Virus record (IMG/VR): IMGVR_UViG_3300042898_002388
Span: 1 to 54,472 of that record
Strand: one strand, 5' to 3'
Length of the DNA: 54,472 bases
Source: a virus
Positions 12,543 to 22,700 of this stretch are shown piece after piece (the stretch's first letter is position 1; each line of letters begins with the position of its first letter). A program made the position numbers and the translations under genes. A model generated the notes under the pieces. The model was not told where the DNA came from, ran no database searches, and was given only the letters and a program-made list of their open reading frames with translations.

Positions 12543-14573
12543 ATGGCTAATGGATTAAACCCCCAACAACAAACTCAATTACAAGGAATATTACAGAACC
12601 AATTTGGTCTTGGGCGTTCGAACGCCCAATCTTTTGTAAATGGGGGTAATCAAAGTGTTTTAGGTAATTTAGCTAGTCAATCCACCGCAAGTGCTGGTAG
12701 TACTACGAGTAGTGGTACTGGTTTAGGTGGTGTGGGAGGTTATTTACAAGGTGGTCAACAAATATTAAATGCGGGAATGAAGACCGCGGCTGATGTTACT
12801 TTAGCTAATTTTTATGATAATTTAAGTAATTCCAGTAATAGACTTAGTGTTGATACTTTTTCAACAATATTAAGAGGTGTTGCTGGTGGAGTTTCAAACC
12901 TTGCAAGTTTAAATATACCAGGACTGTTTACCGAAATGTTTAGTACGGGTGGTGCATTAGCGACAAAGTTTCTAAAGGATTTAGCTGAAACACAATCTAG
13001 ATTAATTGATGTAACCAATAAATCAGGTGCGTTCGTTGGTGATTTAGGTGGAAATATGAGAGAGGAGTTGAATGATGCAATGGTTGAAACAACTAAACTC
13101 GGAATGACTGTTGATGATTTCTTAAAATCTACTGAAATATTATTAACTAGTTCAGGTAGAATGGCTTTATATAGTAAAGAAGCCATTAGTGAGGGTGTTA
13201 AAGCGTCAATTGCATATACTAAATCGTCCACTACTTTATTAGAAAATAATGAAGCTTTTAGAAATGTTGGATATGGTTTACAAGATGCGGCAAAGGTAAT
13301 TACCACCGCGGGACAAAAAACATTAGAATTAGGATTAAATGCAAAAGTATTAACTGAAACATTAGTTAAAAATATAGGTAAATTAAATGAATTTGGATTT
13401 CAGGGAGGTGTTGCTGGTTTAACAAGAATGTCACAACAAGCACAATCCCTTAATTTCAATATGGATAATACACTTAAAATTGCCAACGATTTATTTGATC
13501 CAAATAAAGCAATAGATATGGCGGCTAATTTATCTATGATTGGTGGTGCCATTGGTGATTTTGGTGATCCATTAAGAATGATATACGATGCGACAAATAA
13601 CGTTGAGGGTTTACAAACAAGTTTAATTAACGCATCAAAAAGTTTAGCAACATTTAATTCGGCACAAGGTAGATTTGAAGTTACCGGTGCGAATTTAAGA
13701 AGAGCTAAGGCAATGGCAGATACATTTGGTATATCAATGGGTGATTTGACAAGTTTAGCGGTTAAAGCTAACGTTCAATTTCAAGCCATGAGTCAAATAC
13801 GTTCAATATTCCCCGAAGCTTCTAAAGAACAACAAGAGTTTATTAAGAATCTTTCAACAATGAAAGATGGTAAAATAGGTATTAGTATTCCTGCTGAAGT
13901 AGCTGAAAAATTTGGAGTAGTAGATAAAGTAAAAGATGGATTTATTGAATTTGCGGAATTTGCAAAGATTGATGTAACTAAGAGAAATCAAATTATTGAA
14001 GAACAAAAGAAAATTCAGGCAATGAAACCTGAAGATATTGCTAGAGGACAATTCAACGCAACCACTCAAATTCTGAATGTAATTAGTGCGATGTATATCC
14101 AACAACAAAATCAACTTAGACGAAGTGGGCCGGGTAAAACATTGGGTGACGCGGCTAATGACTTTGCTAAAAACATGTCAACTATTGAGATATCCAAAAA
14201 TAAATCTACTCAAGATTTAATAAATGATGTAACAAAGCAAGCTCAAAATACATTAAGTAAATATTATGGAAATGTCACACCAAATGAACTAACAGTTACT
14301 GAGATGAAAAATAGTAAAAGTGAGAACGCTAAAATTGAGGCTAAAAATAGTACCACTACTAATGCAAATATTGAAAATAAAAACAACACTTCAGATAGTA
14401 CAACTCAAAAGGTTGATATAACACATACAATTACAGCAAGTGATTCAACTATGGATGCAATGACAAAACATTGGTCTAAGAATTTACAATCTTTAGAATT
14501 AATAGGACTTAAAATTAATAACAAACCAAAAAGTTTTGATAGTACACAGAAAGTACTCAAAAAAACTAACTAA
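12543..14573 (+). CDS. Tail tape measure protein
   Basis: 676 residues. Composition is typical of a tape measure: Gly/Ser/Gln-rich N-terminus (GLNPQQQTQLQGILQNQFG), then long Ala/Leu/Ser-rich helical stretches with hydrophobic patches (GGVSNLASLNIPGLF, LSMIGGAIGDFGDP) and coiled-coil-prone regions, and a hydrophilic C-terminal tail (about 560-676) rich in Lys/Asn/Thr. It follows the assembly chaperone directly, as expected. In tailed phages this protein sets tail length at about 1.5 angstroms per residue, which would give a tail near 100 nm, close to T4. There is no visible peptidase or lysozyme domain. It is the functional counterpart of T4 gp29, but I cannot show sequence homology. Confidence 0.8.
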   Translation: MANGLNPQQQTQLQGILQNQFGLGRSNAQSFVNGGNQSVLGNLASQSTASAGSTTSSGTGLGGVGGYLQGGQQILNAGMKTAADVTLANFYDNLSNSSNRLSVDTFSTILRGVAGGVSNLASLNIPGLFTEMFSTGGALATKFLKDLAETQSRLIDVTNKSGAFVGDLGGNMREELNDAMVETTKLGMTVDDFLKSTEILLTSSGRMALYSKEAISEGVKASIAYTKSSTTLLENNEAFRNVGYGLQDAAKVITTAGQKTLELGLNAKVLTETLVKNIGKLNEFGFQGGVAGLTRMSQQAQSLNFNMDNTLKIANDLFDPNKAIDMAANLSMIGGAIGDFGDPLRMIYDATNNVEGLQTSLINASKSLATFNSAQGRFEVTGANLRRAKAMADTFGISMGDLTSLAVKANVQFQAMSQIRSIFPEASKEQQEFIKNLSTMKDGKIGISIPAEVAEKFGVVDKVKDGFIEFAEFAKIDVTKRNQIIEEQKKIQAMKPEDIARGQFNATTQILNVISAMYIQQQNQLRRSGPGKTLGDAANDFAKNMSTIEISKNKSTQDLINDVTKQAQNTLSKYYGNVTPNELTVTEMKNSKSENAKIEAKNSTTTNANIENKNNTSDSTTQKVDITHTITASDSTMDAMTKHWSKNLQSLELIGLKINNKPKSFDSTQKVLKKTN

Positions 14574-14579
14574 AATATC

Positions 14580-14587
14580 TATTTATA
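14580..14587 (+). promoter_or_regulatory. Late-promoter-like octamer TATTTATA, overlapping TATAAATA
   Basis: TATTTATAAATA (14580-14591) contains both the octamer and its reverse complement, which is the T4 late consensus. The ATG is 10 bases after the octamer. Confidence 0.45.
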
Positions 14588-14597
14588 AATAAAAATA

Positions 14598-17500
14598 ATG
14601 CCAAGTAACTTAGATTTTGATTCAACCAAAAAGTTTAGAGACTATATTTTAGGTAAGACTTTGAAACAACCAAACGGACCTCAAAGTTTTACTAATGCGT
14701 CTTATACGGTACAAAATACTGCCGAAACATCTAATAAAATGTTAGGTGGCGTTGAACCAACAAATCCGAGTTTAAATGGTAATCCATTTACAAACACATA
14801 CGCACCAGAAAATATTAATTATATTCAAAATATTAATACGGTTCAAATAACAAATAGTTTAAATTTATATCCGAGTTTTATAAGTAATAATTATAATTTA
14901 GTTGGTATTGCAACAGGAGGTTCAACATATACTAATGAATCTGAATTATTTAAATTTGCTGCGAACAATATAAAATACAATACACAAGGACCTGTTTATT
15001 CAAGGATTGCACAAAATGTAGAAAAAAATACAACAGGTAGAGCAAGAATTTTAGACGCATTAAATGGGAATGCAACAACGGCAATTAATATTATAACAGG
15101 TAGAGAACCACTTATTGAAGCGAATTATAAAATTACAGCCGAAAGTGGACTTAGTATTCCAGGTTTAGCTGTTGATTTTTTAAAGTTAGTTGGTGGAGTT
15201 CAATTACCATTTTCACAAATACCTGGCGATTATTTAAGTGTACCACAAAATCCAAGAGATAATAAAACACAAGAAAAAGAAAGACCTGAAGCTAAAACTC
15301 AAGTTGGTAAAATATTTCAAGATGTTACAGGAACTTTAGGTTCAATGATTGGTATTAATAGAAGACCAAGAAAGGATAGGTCACCATCTGATTTGTTATT
15401 AGAACACATGGGTTCAGGACAGAAGAATAGATTATTTGATAATTTATCATTTAATAAATTTGGTCCTGATTATACAATATTAGCAAGGTCACAAAATACA
15501 TCTAGATTATTCAATGGAATAAGTAAAGGTATAAATTTAGTTAAGAAAATGACAGGAGGAAGTGAGGCTCCTAAAATTAGTGGTTATATTGGTGACGATA
15601 GAGGTAACTCTGTTTCAAATATTTTACACGACCAATTTGATAGACCAACACAAAGTAGTTTTTATTTATCATCATTTTTTGACCCTAAAGCTGCGGAAGT
15701 TTTTAGAAGAAACACATCAATATCTGAAGGAGGTAATATTGCTGGTAATTTAACATGGATATCAAATGATAGACAGAACAAACCAAAGTATGGTTCAAAC
15801 AACAAAGAGTGGAGTGGTGAAAGTACATTATATGAAAAATCAATTTCCACTAGTAGTGAATATAGTGGGTTTACTGACAATTCAATTTTAAGTTACACAC
15901 AAGATATGTTGAAACAGTCAAATCAAGTTTCTAACGCGATTGACCAATCAACAAGATTATTTAAAGATGGTAACATGGTTATGTCAAAAGGTTCTGCAAT
16001 AAAATACATTGAGAAATTTTCCAAAGAAGAAGCTGGTGTAGAATATTGTAGAGTTTGGACTAAAGACCGTTCTTATATGAATCTTTCTGATACCATGAGA
16101 ACAACTACCATGTATAGAAAGTTTGAAGGTAGTGTAATGGGTGGAGCAAGTAGAGTATGGAATTTAAATATTGCACCAATGTCTAATGGTAAAAAATCAT
16201 TTGACGGTTCAACAAACATAGTTTCAGGGTCAACATATGGAAGTAATTTTTATGCTAAAAAATATATGTTTTCAATTGAAAACTTAGCATGGAAAACATC
16301 TAATAGAGCGGGATTTACCGTTAACGATTTACCGGCTTGTGAAAGAGGAAATAACGGAGGAAGGGTTATGTGGTTTCCACCATATGATTTAAAAGTGACA
16401 GAACAAAATAGTGCAAACTGGGATAAAAATACTTTCGTTGGTAGACCCGAACCAATTTACACGTATCAAGATTCTGAAAGAAACGGTACACTATCATTTA
16501 AAGTTGTTGTTGACCATCCAAGTATATTAAATTTATTAGTAAGAGAACATTTTAAAGGAATGTCTAATGAAGAGGCTGATAACTATATAAATGCGTTTTT
16601 TGCTGGATGTACAGATTTAGATTTTTATGATTTAATTCAAACATATACAACGTTAGATAGGGAAGATGTTACATTAATTCAATCTTATTTAGACAAGGGT
16701 GTTGAACCACAAGTTATTGAAAGTTTAACATTTACAAGTGAACAAGTTCCAGAAGAAATCCCTGGAAAAACTGAAGAAAGTGAGGAACCTAAAAAATTAA
16801 CATCAAGACTATTTTTTCAAAACGATAGACCACAAAAAACATCACAACAAGGAAAAACGGCGGAACAATTTGGTAATATTTACACCGAATATATTTCTAA
16901 AAAAAGTCAATTTATAAGTGAATTAAGTGAGGAGTTAACTGGTAGTACAACTACAAGTGGATTAATAACCGGTACAACAAAAAATCAAATACATGACCAA
17001 CAAGTTATTTTTGATAAGGTAAATAAAACTGGAGTGGAAATAACTATCGACAACGCTAAACAAGTTGTAAAACAAGCTGAAGATGGATTTACCGCTTTAG
17101 AAAAAAGTTACACAGATTATACCACGTTTGTTACAGAATTAAAAAATAATCTTTCAGGTAAGACTGTTAGTAATGAAGTTAAAGTAACGATAAACGCATC
17201 AACATCTGAAGTTGCAACCGATAAATATAATTTTTATTTAGGTGTTAGAAGATCATATAGTATTCTTGTTGATTTTCTTAATAAGATTAGTGGATTAGAC
17301 CAATTTGATGAAAAGATAATCACTTGGTATACAGATGAACAATTAGCACCCGAAGCCGATAAAGGTGTAAGAGATATATTTTCAATTAATTTCAAAGATT
17401 TAGGATACGATATTGAGGGTAAATTTATTATTGAAATTGCAACCGAGGGAGAAAGTTCCGACGTACCAAATTTTAATGGAGTTGGTAATATTGATTGTAA

Positions 17501-19451
17501 AAAAGAAATTAAAACAAAAACAGGATTAAAAGACCATGCACCTATCGCGTTTTATTGTAGAAGTGCTGAAGTTCAGATTGAATATAAAAACAAAACAACT
17601 AAAAAAATAGAAGGACAAACAGTTAAAGTTCCTAGATTAAAAGTTAGTCCTGATAAGAAAACAGTTGGAGGTAGACCACCAAATAAACCAACTATTGATG
17701 TGATGAAAAGAATAATAATGAAAACTTTATCAGAGTGTCATTATTTTAAAAAATTGGAAGAAGATTCTCCGTTACAATTTTCATCACTAAGAGAAAAATT
17801 AAAATATTTCCATCCGGCTTTCCACTCAACAACACCCGAGGGATTGAATAGTCGATTAACATTCTTATTACAATGTTTAAGACCTGGAGATACAATACCA
17901 ATCATAAATAATAAATTAGATAAGACCGCTAGAAATACAACTTTTGGTCCACCACCAATTTGTGTTTTAAGAATTGGGGATTTTTATCATTCTAAAGTTA
18001 TCATAAAAGATATTAATATTAGTTATGATGATAGTCCTTGGGATATGAATCCCGAAGGAATTGGTATGCAACCAATGATTGCGAGTGTTACATTACAACT
18101 TAGTTTCATTGGTGGACAAGGATTGGAAACACCTGTTAATAAATTACAAAATGCTTTATCGTCAAATTTCTTTGCAAACACCGAAATATATGACGAAAGA
18201 TCTGAAGCTACTAACACAATTATTAACGGAAAAAGGGCTGAAGATTTTACTAAGGAATTTATTGAGAAATTAACTAAAAAACCTGAGTTTGAATTAATTA
18301 ACGATTTAAATGCTGGTATAATTGACGTTGTTGATGGTAAATACATTGGAAGAGTAAGTGATAAATTTATGGATTATACCGATATCATATCTGAATTAAA
18401 TGATGAAATGAAATCCTATTTAATTACATACAAGATTGAGTATCAAAATAAGTACAATCAGTACAGTAAAAATTTTATTGATTTATATTTTTCACATAAC
18501 TATAGAAAAAATAACATACTAAAGGTACAAACTGGACCAACAAGTGGAGATACTATTAATTTAAAAGTTTTAGGTATTCCTGATAAGGGTAAAGAAAGGT
18601 CTACATTAATGAATATTTTTATTCCTAAGTTTATTGATAAATTAAAAAATACTAATTTAACTGAAGTTGTTTTTAATTTTTATTTAGATCAAATGAAAGA
18701 CCCTCAATGGAATGAAGCATCAGAAGGAACACTACAATCTTTTTTACCTGAATTAATAAAAACTAAACTAAATAATATTATAGACGAAGGATATGTTGAT
18801 AAGGGGTTAACCGAAAAAAGAGATAAAATTATTGAAATTATTGATAAACTTAATTTTATCATGACATCAGAAAGTACTTTATTACCAAACGGTAACCCAT
18901 TAGGTGCACATGACGGACAAATATCTGATGCAAAATATAAGTACGCAAAATTAAAAAACTTTGTATCGTCATATGAGTTCTATTCAAAATATTATGAAAT
19001 GGTGAACTTCTTTAAAGAGGCCACAGATAATATTGAAGCAATCGAAGGAACTTCAATTGCCGAAAATATCATTATAACAAATGATCAATTAGTTGAAATT
19101 GTTCACTACTTAGTTAAAGACGAAAAGAGTAAATTTTTAGATGAATATAATAAGTCAAATGAAACTTATAATGGTGTATTCTCAGTTGAATTACCAGAAA
19201 GTTCAACAACATACTTTGATCAAATAGAGTTATATTTTGATACCGTAATAAAAATTACAACAACACCACAATATGAAGAATTTGGGTATGATATTTTAAC
19301 GGCTCCAAAATTTGCTAAAGAAATACCAATTAGATATGAAATTGAAGAACAAGACGAATTACTTGATGATGCTGAAGGTAAAATTCTAAACAAGATTTTT
19401 GTTAATAAACCATTCTTAGACCCATCTAATTTAAACTATTATAAAAAATGA
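14598..19451 (+). CDS. Very large baseplate/tube-initiator protein
   Basis: 1617 residues. The N-terminal 450 residues are Asn/Thr-rich and hydrophilic. A central beta-rich domain (about 540-700) contains VMWFPPYDLKVTEQNS, FVGRPEPIYTYQDSERNGTLSFKVVVDHPSI and LLVREHF. Residues about 1070-1200 have FHPAFHSTTPEGLNSRLTFL, LRPGDT, PICVLRIGDFYHSKVIIKDI and SYDDSPWDMNPEGIGMQPMI, ending in TLQLSFIGG. That last block resembles the tube-like domain of baseplate proteins that start the tail tube (T4 gp48/gp54-like: an R-[IL]-GDF strand, then W-[D]-x-x-x-G-QPM). A Glu/Lys-rich helical tail follows. It lies directly upstream of a gp53-like gene (4-base overlap, ATGA) and the hub gene. Role: inner baseplate connecting hub and tube. 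Much larger than its T4 counterparts. Confidence 0.75.
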   Translation: MPSNLDFDSTKKFRDYILGKTLKQPNGPQSFTNASYTVQNTAETSNKMLGGVEPTNPSLNGNPFTNTYAPENINYIQNINTVQITNSLNLYPSFISNNYNLVGIATGGSTYTNESELFKFAANNIKYNTQGPVYSRIAQNVEKNTTGRARILDALNGNATTAINIITGREPLIEANYKITAESGLSIPGLAVDFLKLVGGVQLPFSQIPGDYLSVPQNPRDNKTQEKERPEAKTQVGKIFQDVTGTLGSMIGINRRPRKDRSPSDLLLEHMGSGQKNRLFDNLSFNKFGPDYTILARSQNTSRLFNGISKGINLVKKMTGGSEAPKISGYIGDDRGNSVSNILHDQFDRPTQSSFYLSSFFDPKAAEVFRRNTSISEGGNIAGNLTWISNDRQNKPKYGSNNKEWSGESTLYEKSISTSSEYSGFTDNSILSYTQDMLKQSNQVSNAIDQSTRLFKDGNMVMSKGSAIKYIEKFSKEEAGVEYCRVWTKDRSYMNLSDTMRTTTMYRKFEGSVMGGASRVWNLNIAPMSNGKKSFDGSTNIVSGSTYGSNFYAKKYMFSIENLAWKTSNRAGFTVNDLPACERGNNGGRVMWFPPYDLKVTEQNSANWDKNTFVGRPEPIYTYQDSERNGTLSFKVVVDHPSILNLLVREHFKGMSNEEADNYINAFFAGCTDLDFYDLIQTYTTLDREDVTLIQSYLDKGVEPQVIESLTFTSEQVPEEIPGKTEESEEPKKLTSRLFFQNDRPQKTSQQGKTAEQFGNIYTEYISKKSQFISELSEELTGSTTTSGLITGTTKNQIHDQQVIFDKVNKTGVEITIDNAKQVVKQAEDGFTALEKSYTDYTTFVTELKNNLSGKTVSNEVKVTINASTSEVATDKYNFYLGVRRSYSILVDFLNKISGLDQFDEKIITWYTDEQLAPEADKGVRDIFSINFKDLGYDIEGKFIIEIATEGESSDVPNFNGVGNIDCKKEIKTKTGLKDHAPIAFYCRSAEVQIEYKNKTTKKIEGQTVKVPRLKVSPDKKTVGGRPPNKPTIDVMKRIIMKTLSECHYFKKLEEDSPLQFSSLREKLKYFHPAFHSTTPEGLNSRLTFLLQCLRPGDTIPIINNKLDKTARNTTFGPPPICVLRIGDFYHSKVIIKDINISYDDSPWDMNPEGIGMQPMIASVTLQLSFIGGQGLETPVNKLQNALSSNFFANTEIYDERSEATNTIINGKRAEDFTKEFIEKLTKKPEFELINDLNAGIIDVVDGKYIGRVSDKFMDYTDIISELNDEMKSYLITYKIEYQNKYNQYSKNFIDLYFSHNYRKNNILKVQTGPTSGDTINLKVLGIPDKGKERSTLMNIFIPKFIDKLKNTNLTEVVFNFYLDQMKDPQWNEASEGTLQSFLPELIKTKLNNIIDEGYVDKGLTEKRDKIIEIIDKLNFIMTSESTLLPNGNPLGAHDGQISDAKYKYAKLKNFVSSYEFYSKYYEMVNFFKEATDNIEAIEGTSIAENIIITNDQLVEIVHYLVKDEKSKFLDEYNKSNETYNGVFSVELPESSTTYFDQIELYFDTVIKITTTPQYEEFGYDILTAPKFAKEIPIRYEIEEQDELLDDAEGKILNKIFVNKPFLDPSNLNYYKK

Positions 19452-19774
19452 GTAGACAATATTTCAATAGATACCAACTATTTTTAAAAGACGGAGGATT
19501 TAGAATTGTACCAGGAATTGAATTACCAATAAAAGGAACCGACAAATACTTACAATATAAAAAAGGTAAAGACAGATTAGATAAGGTATCACAAGAATAT
19601 TATGGTACACCGTTATTTGGTTGGTTAATTTTACAAGCAAATCCATCAGTAGGTGGTTTAGAATTCACAATACCCGACAATTCATACTTAAGAATACCAT
19701 TTCCATTAATTACCTCTTTACAAGATTATAAAAGTGGTGTAGAATTGTATAACTTATATTATGGGGAACAATAA
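19448..19774 (+). CDS. gp53-like baseplate wedge protein with LysM-type fold
   Basis: 108 residues. It contains the compact LysM-like pattern of T4 gp53 and P2 gpX: Y-x-x-x-KGKDRLDKVSQEYYGTPLFGWLILQANP, then IPDNSYLRIPFPL. In these small baseplate proteins the LysM-like module is a structural clamp joining wedge and hub rather than a cell-wall binder. The start overlaps the previous stop (ATGA), and its own end overlaps the next start by 14 bases, so the three baseplate genes are translationally coupled. Confidence 0.85.
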   Translation: MSRQYFNRYQLFLKDGGFRIVPGIELPIKGTDKYLQYKKGKDRLDKVSQEYYGTPLFGWLILQANPSVGGLEFTIPDNSYLRIPFPLITSLQDYKSGVELYNLYYGEQ

Positions 19775-22700
19775 AATACAAGAGACTGAAAATTTACATA
19801 TTAGATTAGATGAAAACAACGTAATTTGTATAGACCCAAATTCTGTCGTTAATGAAGATAATTTAGTAGAACCAAGACACACCAACCCTGAAAAGTTGGT
19901 TATGTTTGTAAATTTGGAAGCTGATTTGATACCAAGAACAGTATTATCCGTTTCAGATGAAAAGGGAAAGGGTAGATTAAGTTCTATTGCTGGTGGTACT
20001 TTAAATTTAATGAGTAATCAAAACGGTAAAGATTTTGACACCTCTTGGACTGATTATTTTAACCCAAAAGCATATACAGAAAAAGATGAAGTAATAAATT
20101 TAGTGGTCGGTGCGCTTACTGGTATTTTTCCTAACGTACCCAATAATATGGATAGTTCCGGACAAGGTTTTGGAATTGATAGTATTTCAATGACAGTAAA
20201 CGCAATTGGTTTACCTAAAGTGTCTATTAATTTTGTCGATGTTAGAGGTAAGACATTAATGAGTGGAGAACAAAATTCACCATATGCATCATTTTTTCAT
20301 TTACCGTGGCCAATATTTTACCTAACAATCAAGGGTTATTACGGTAAGGCGATTAGATATAGATTACACATGACATCATTTACGTCAAAGTATAATGATG
20401 GTAATGGTAATTTTGATATAACATGTACATTTGTTGGACAAACCTACGCTTACTTTTCTGAAATACCTTTGAATGGTATTCTCGCAGCACCATACCTTTA
20501 TTATATTGAAAAAAGTGTGGACGTAAAAACAAACGATAAAGATAAGATAATAACAAAAAGAATTTCAAAGTCATCTAAAGGTTATTCTCTTTTAACTTCA
20601 ATTTACAATGAGTATAAAACCAAAGGATTAATCTCTAAGGATTTTCCCGTTTTAACTTTACGTGAGTTAATAAGTAAGGCTAAAAGATTAGATAGTATTT
20701 TAGAAAAACAAATATTTGGAAGTTCCGTAGATTATAAAGTTTTTGGTGGTCTAAAAGAATTAGAAGGTGTTATACAAAATTTTGTTGATAGTATAAAGGC
20801 GTGGACAATTCTATATTTGAGTAATGATGTTTATGTTGAAAACGGTATTAAATATTTTAAATTATCGAGTCAAGATAAAACGGAAACAATAAATATTTTA
20901 GGTCCTAAGGAGGCTAAAACATTAGAATATCAGATAAATTTTTACAACAAGGAAATTGAAAAAATTATAACATATATTAGATTACAAAATAAGGACACAA
21001 ATAGTGACATATCAAAAAAACTCAGATTAGATATAATCAATAATGTTAAGAGTGACGTAAAGAGTTATTATAAAGTACTAGACAATCCCGACACCAACCA
21101 TATCGCGGTAAATTATGCTTCATTAGTTAAGGATGTGTATGATTTACAAAAAAACTTTAACACAGAAAGAGACAAAGTTCAAACGACAATTGAACGAAAG
21201 ATGAATGAAGTGGTTAAAGATAAAACTAATGGATTGGGATTTGACCCAACCATTAGAAACGTGTTTGCGGTTGTTTTAGCAAATGCCGAGGTATATGTAC
21301 GTTTTCTTAAAGATGTCCATTTTAAAGCTTTTGAAATCGGACCCGAAAGAAAAAAACTTATAACAAAAGAATATAGTAATGAAGCTAAAGATGGGGATTC
21401 AATATACCCATGGCCTAAAATTACTAAACCATCATTTAAAACCAATCAAAATGAACTTGCTTATCCTGGTTCGAGTGATTTAGTTGAAATATTACAGACA
21501 AACGATAAAATATTATGGCCTGAGATTGATTTCTTAGAAACATATATTAGTATTATTACTAAAAAAGAAGATACGTTAGCCGATAAGGAAGGTGGAGTAA
21601 CTAAAACAAATTTAATTTTTGAAGACGATAAGGATTCAAATCAAATTAAACCAGTTTCAGATTTATTAAATCTTATTGTTGGTAAAATTCCATATACGGA
21701 TAAGAGTTTAGCATCTATATTATATGAAATTTATGAAAGAGGAAAATATATCAGTTTTATAAATCCATTTACAAAAACATCATATATTGAATTAGCTAAT
21801 ATTGAATTTGATAATATAAAAAATACATTTGAGGAGGATTATGACATCATTGAAGTTTTAAAGAAAGTACAGGATGTTCAAAAGTTAAAAGATTACATCC
21901 AAGCTTTTTCACCTAACGATAGATATCTTTATTATTTGGATAATATGGATACAACTATGAGTATTCAAAATGTTTTACAAAATACGTTTGACATCACAGC
22001 AAACTATACTGAAAAACTAAACGTAGATAACGATAAAGAGTATCCTGAATTATCTAAAGAGTTACAAAACTATAAATCAGAAGAATACCGAACAAATGTT
22101 TACCCATTCAATTCTGATGAATACCTTTCATACATAAATAAACCATCATACGATAGGTCTAATTTAACATATCTTGATTTATTCAGGGTTGAAACAAAAA
22201 AAGGATTCATTAATACACCAAACGAAACAACACCATGGGTTAAAGGTTCTTACCTTGAAAACATGTTTAACTACACATTGAAAATTAGTGATGGTGAATT
22301 TGTAAATGTACTTAATACACCATATTTCCATAAACAACTTTATAAAGATTTTACAAACGGAAAATTATACGGAAAATATGCGGGGTCAGCATACCTTTTA
22401 TTAAATTCTTTACCATATAAAAATTTAGAAGACACCATCATTTTTAATGAAAGAATGACAAGTGTTAGAATTTCTGATATGTTTAAAGAGGTTGCATCAA
22501 CACATTATGTACCGTATCACTTGATGTTGAAATGGGGCTCATTATATCACAGATATAAAAAGAAGTTACTTGAAAATGAAGATATTCTATCAGGAATTAC
22601 AACACCAATTTCAGGAAGTACATTTTTTGATAATAATAGTGGACATACTTTTGGTGATTTAAGTATTGATGTATTAGATAACGTTTTTCACGACCCAATA

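Noticed and set aside
15562-15753. Shadow ORFs in frames within structural genes (15562, 18079, 24532, 43253, 47783 and similar)
   Set aside because: They lie entirely within strongly supported long genes, with no start signals.
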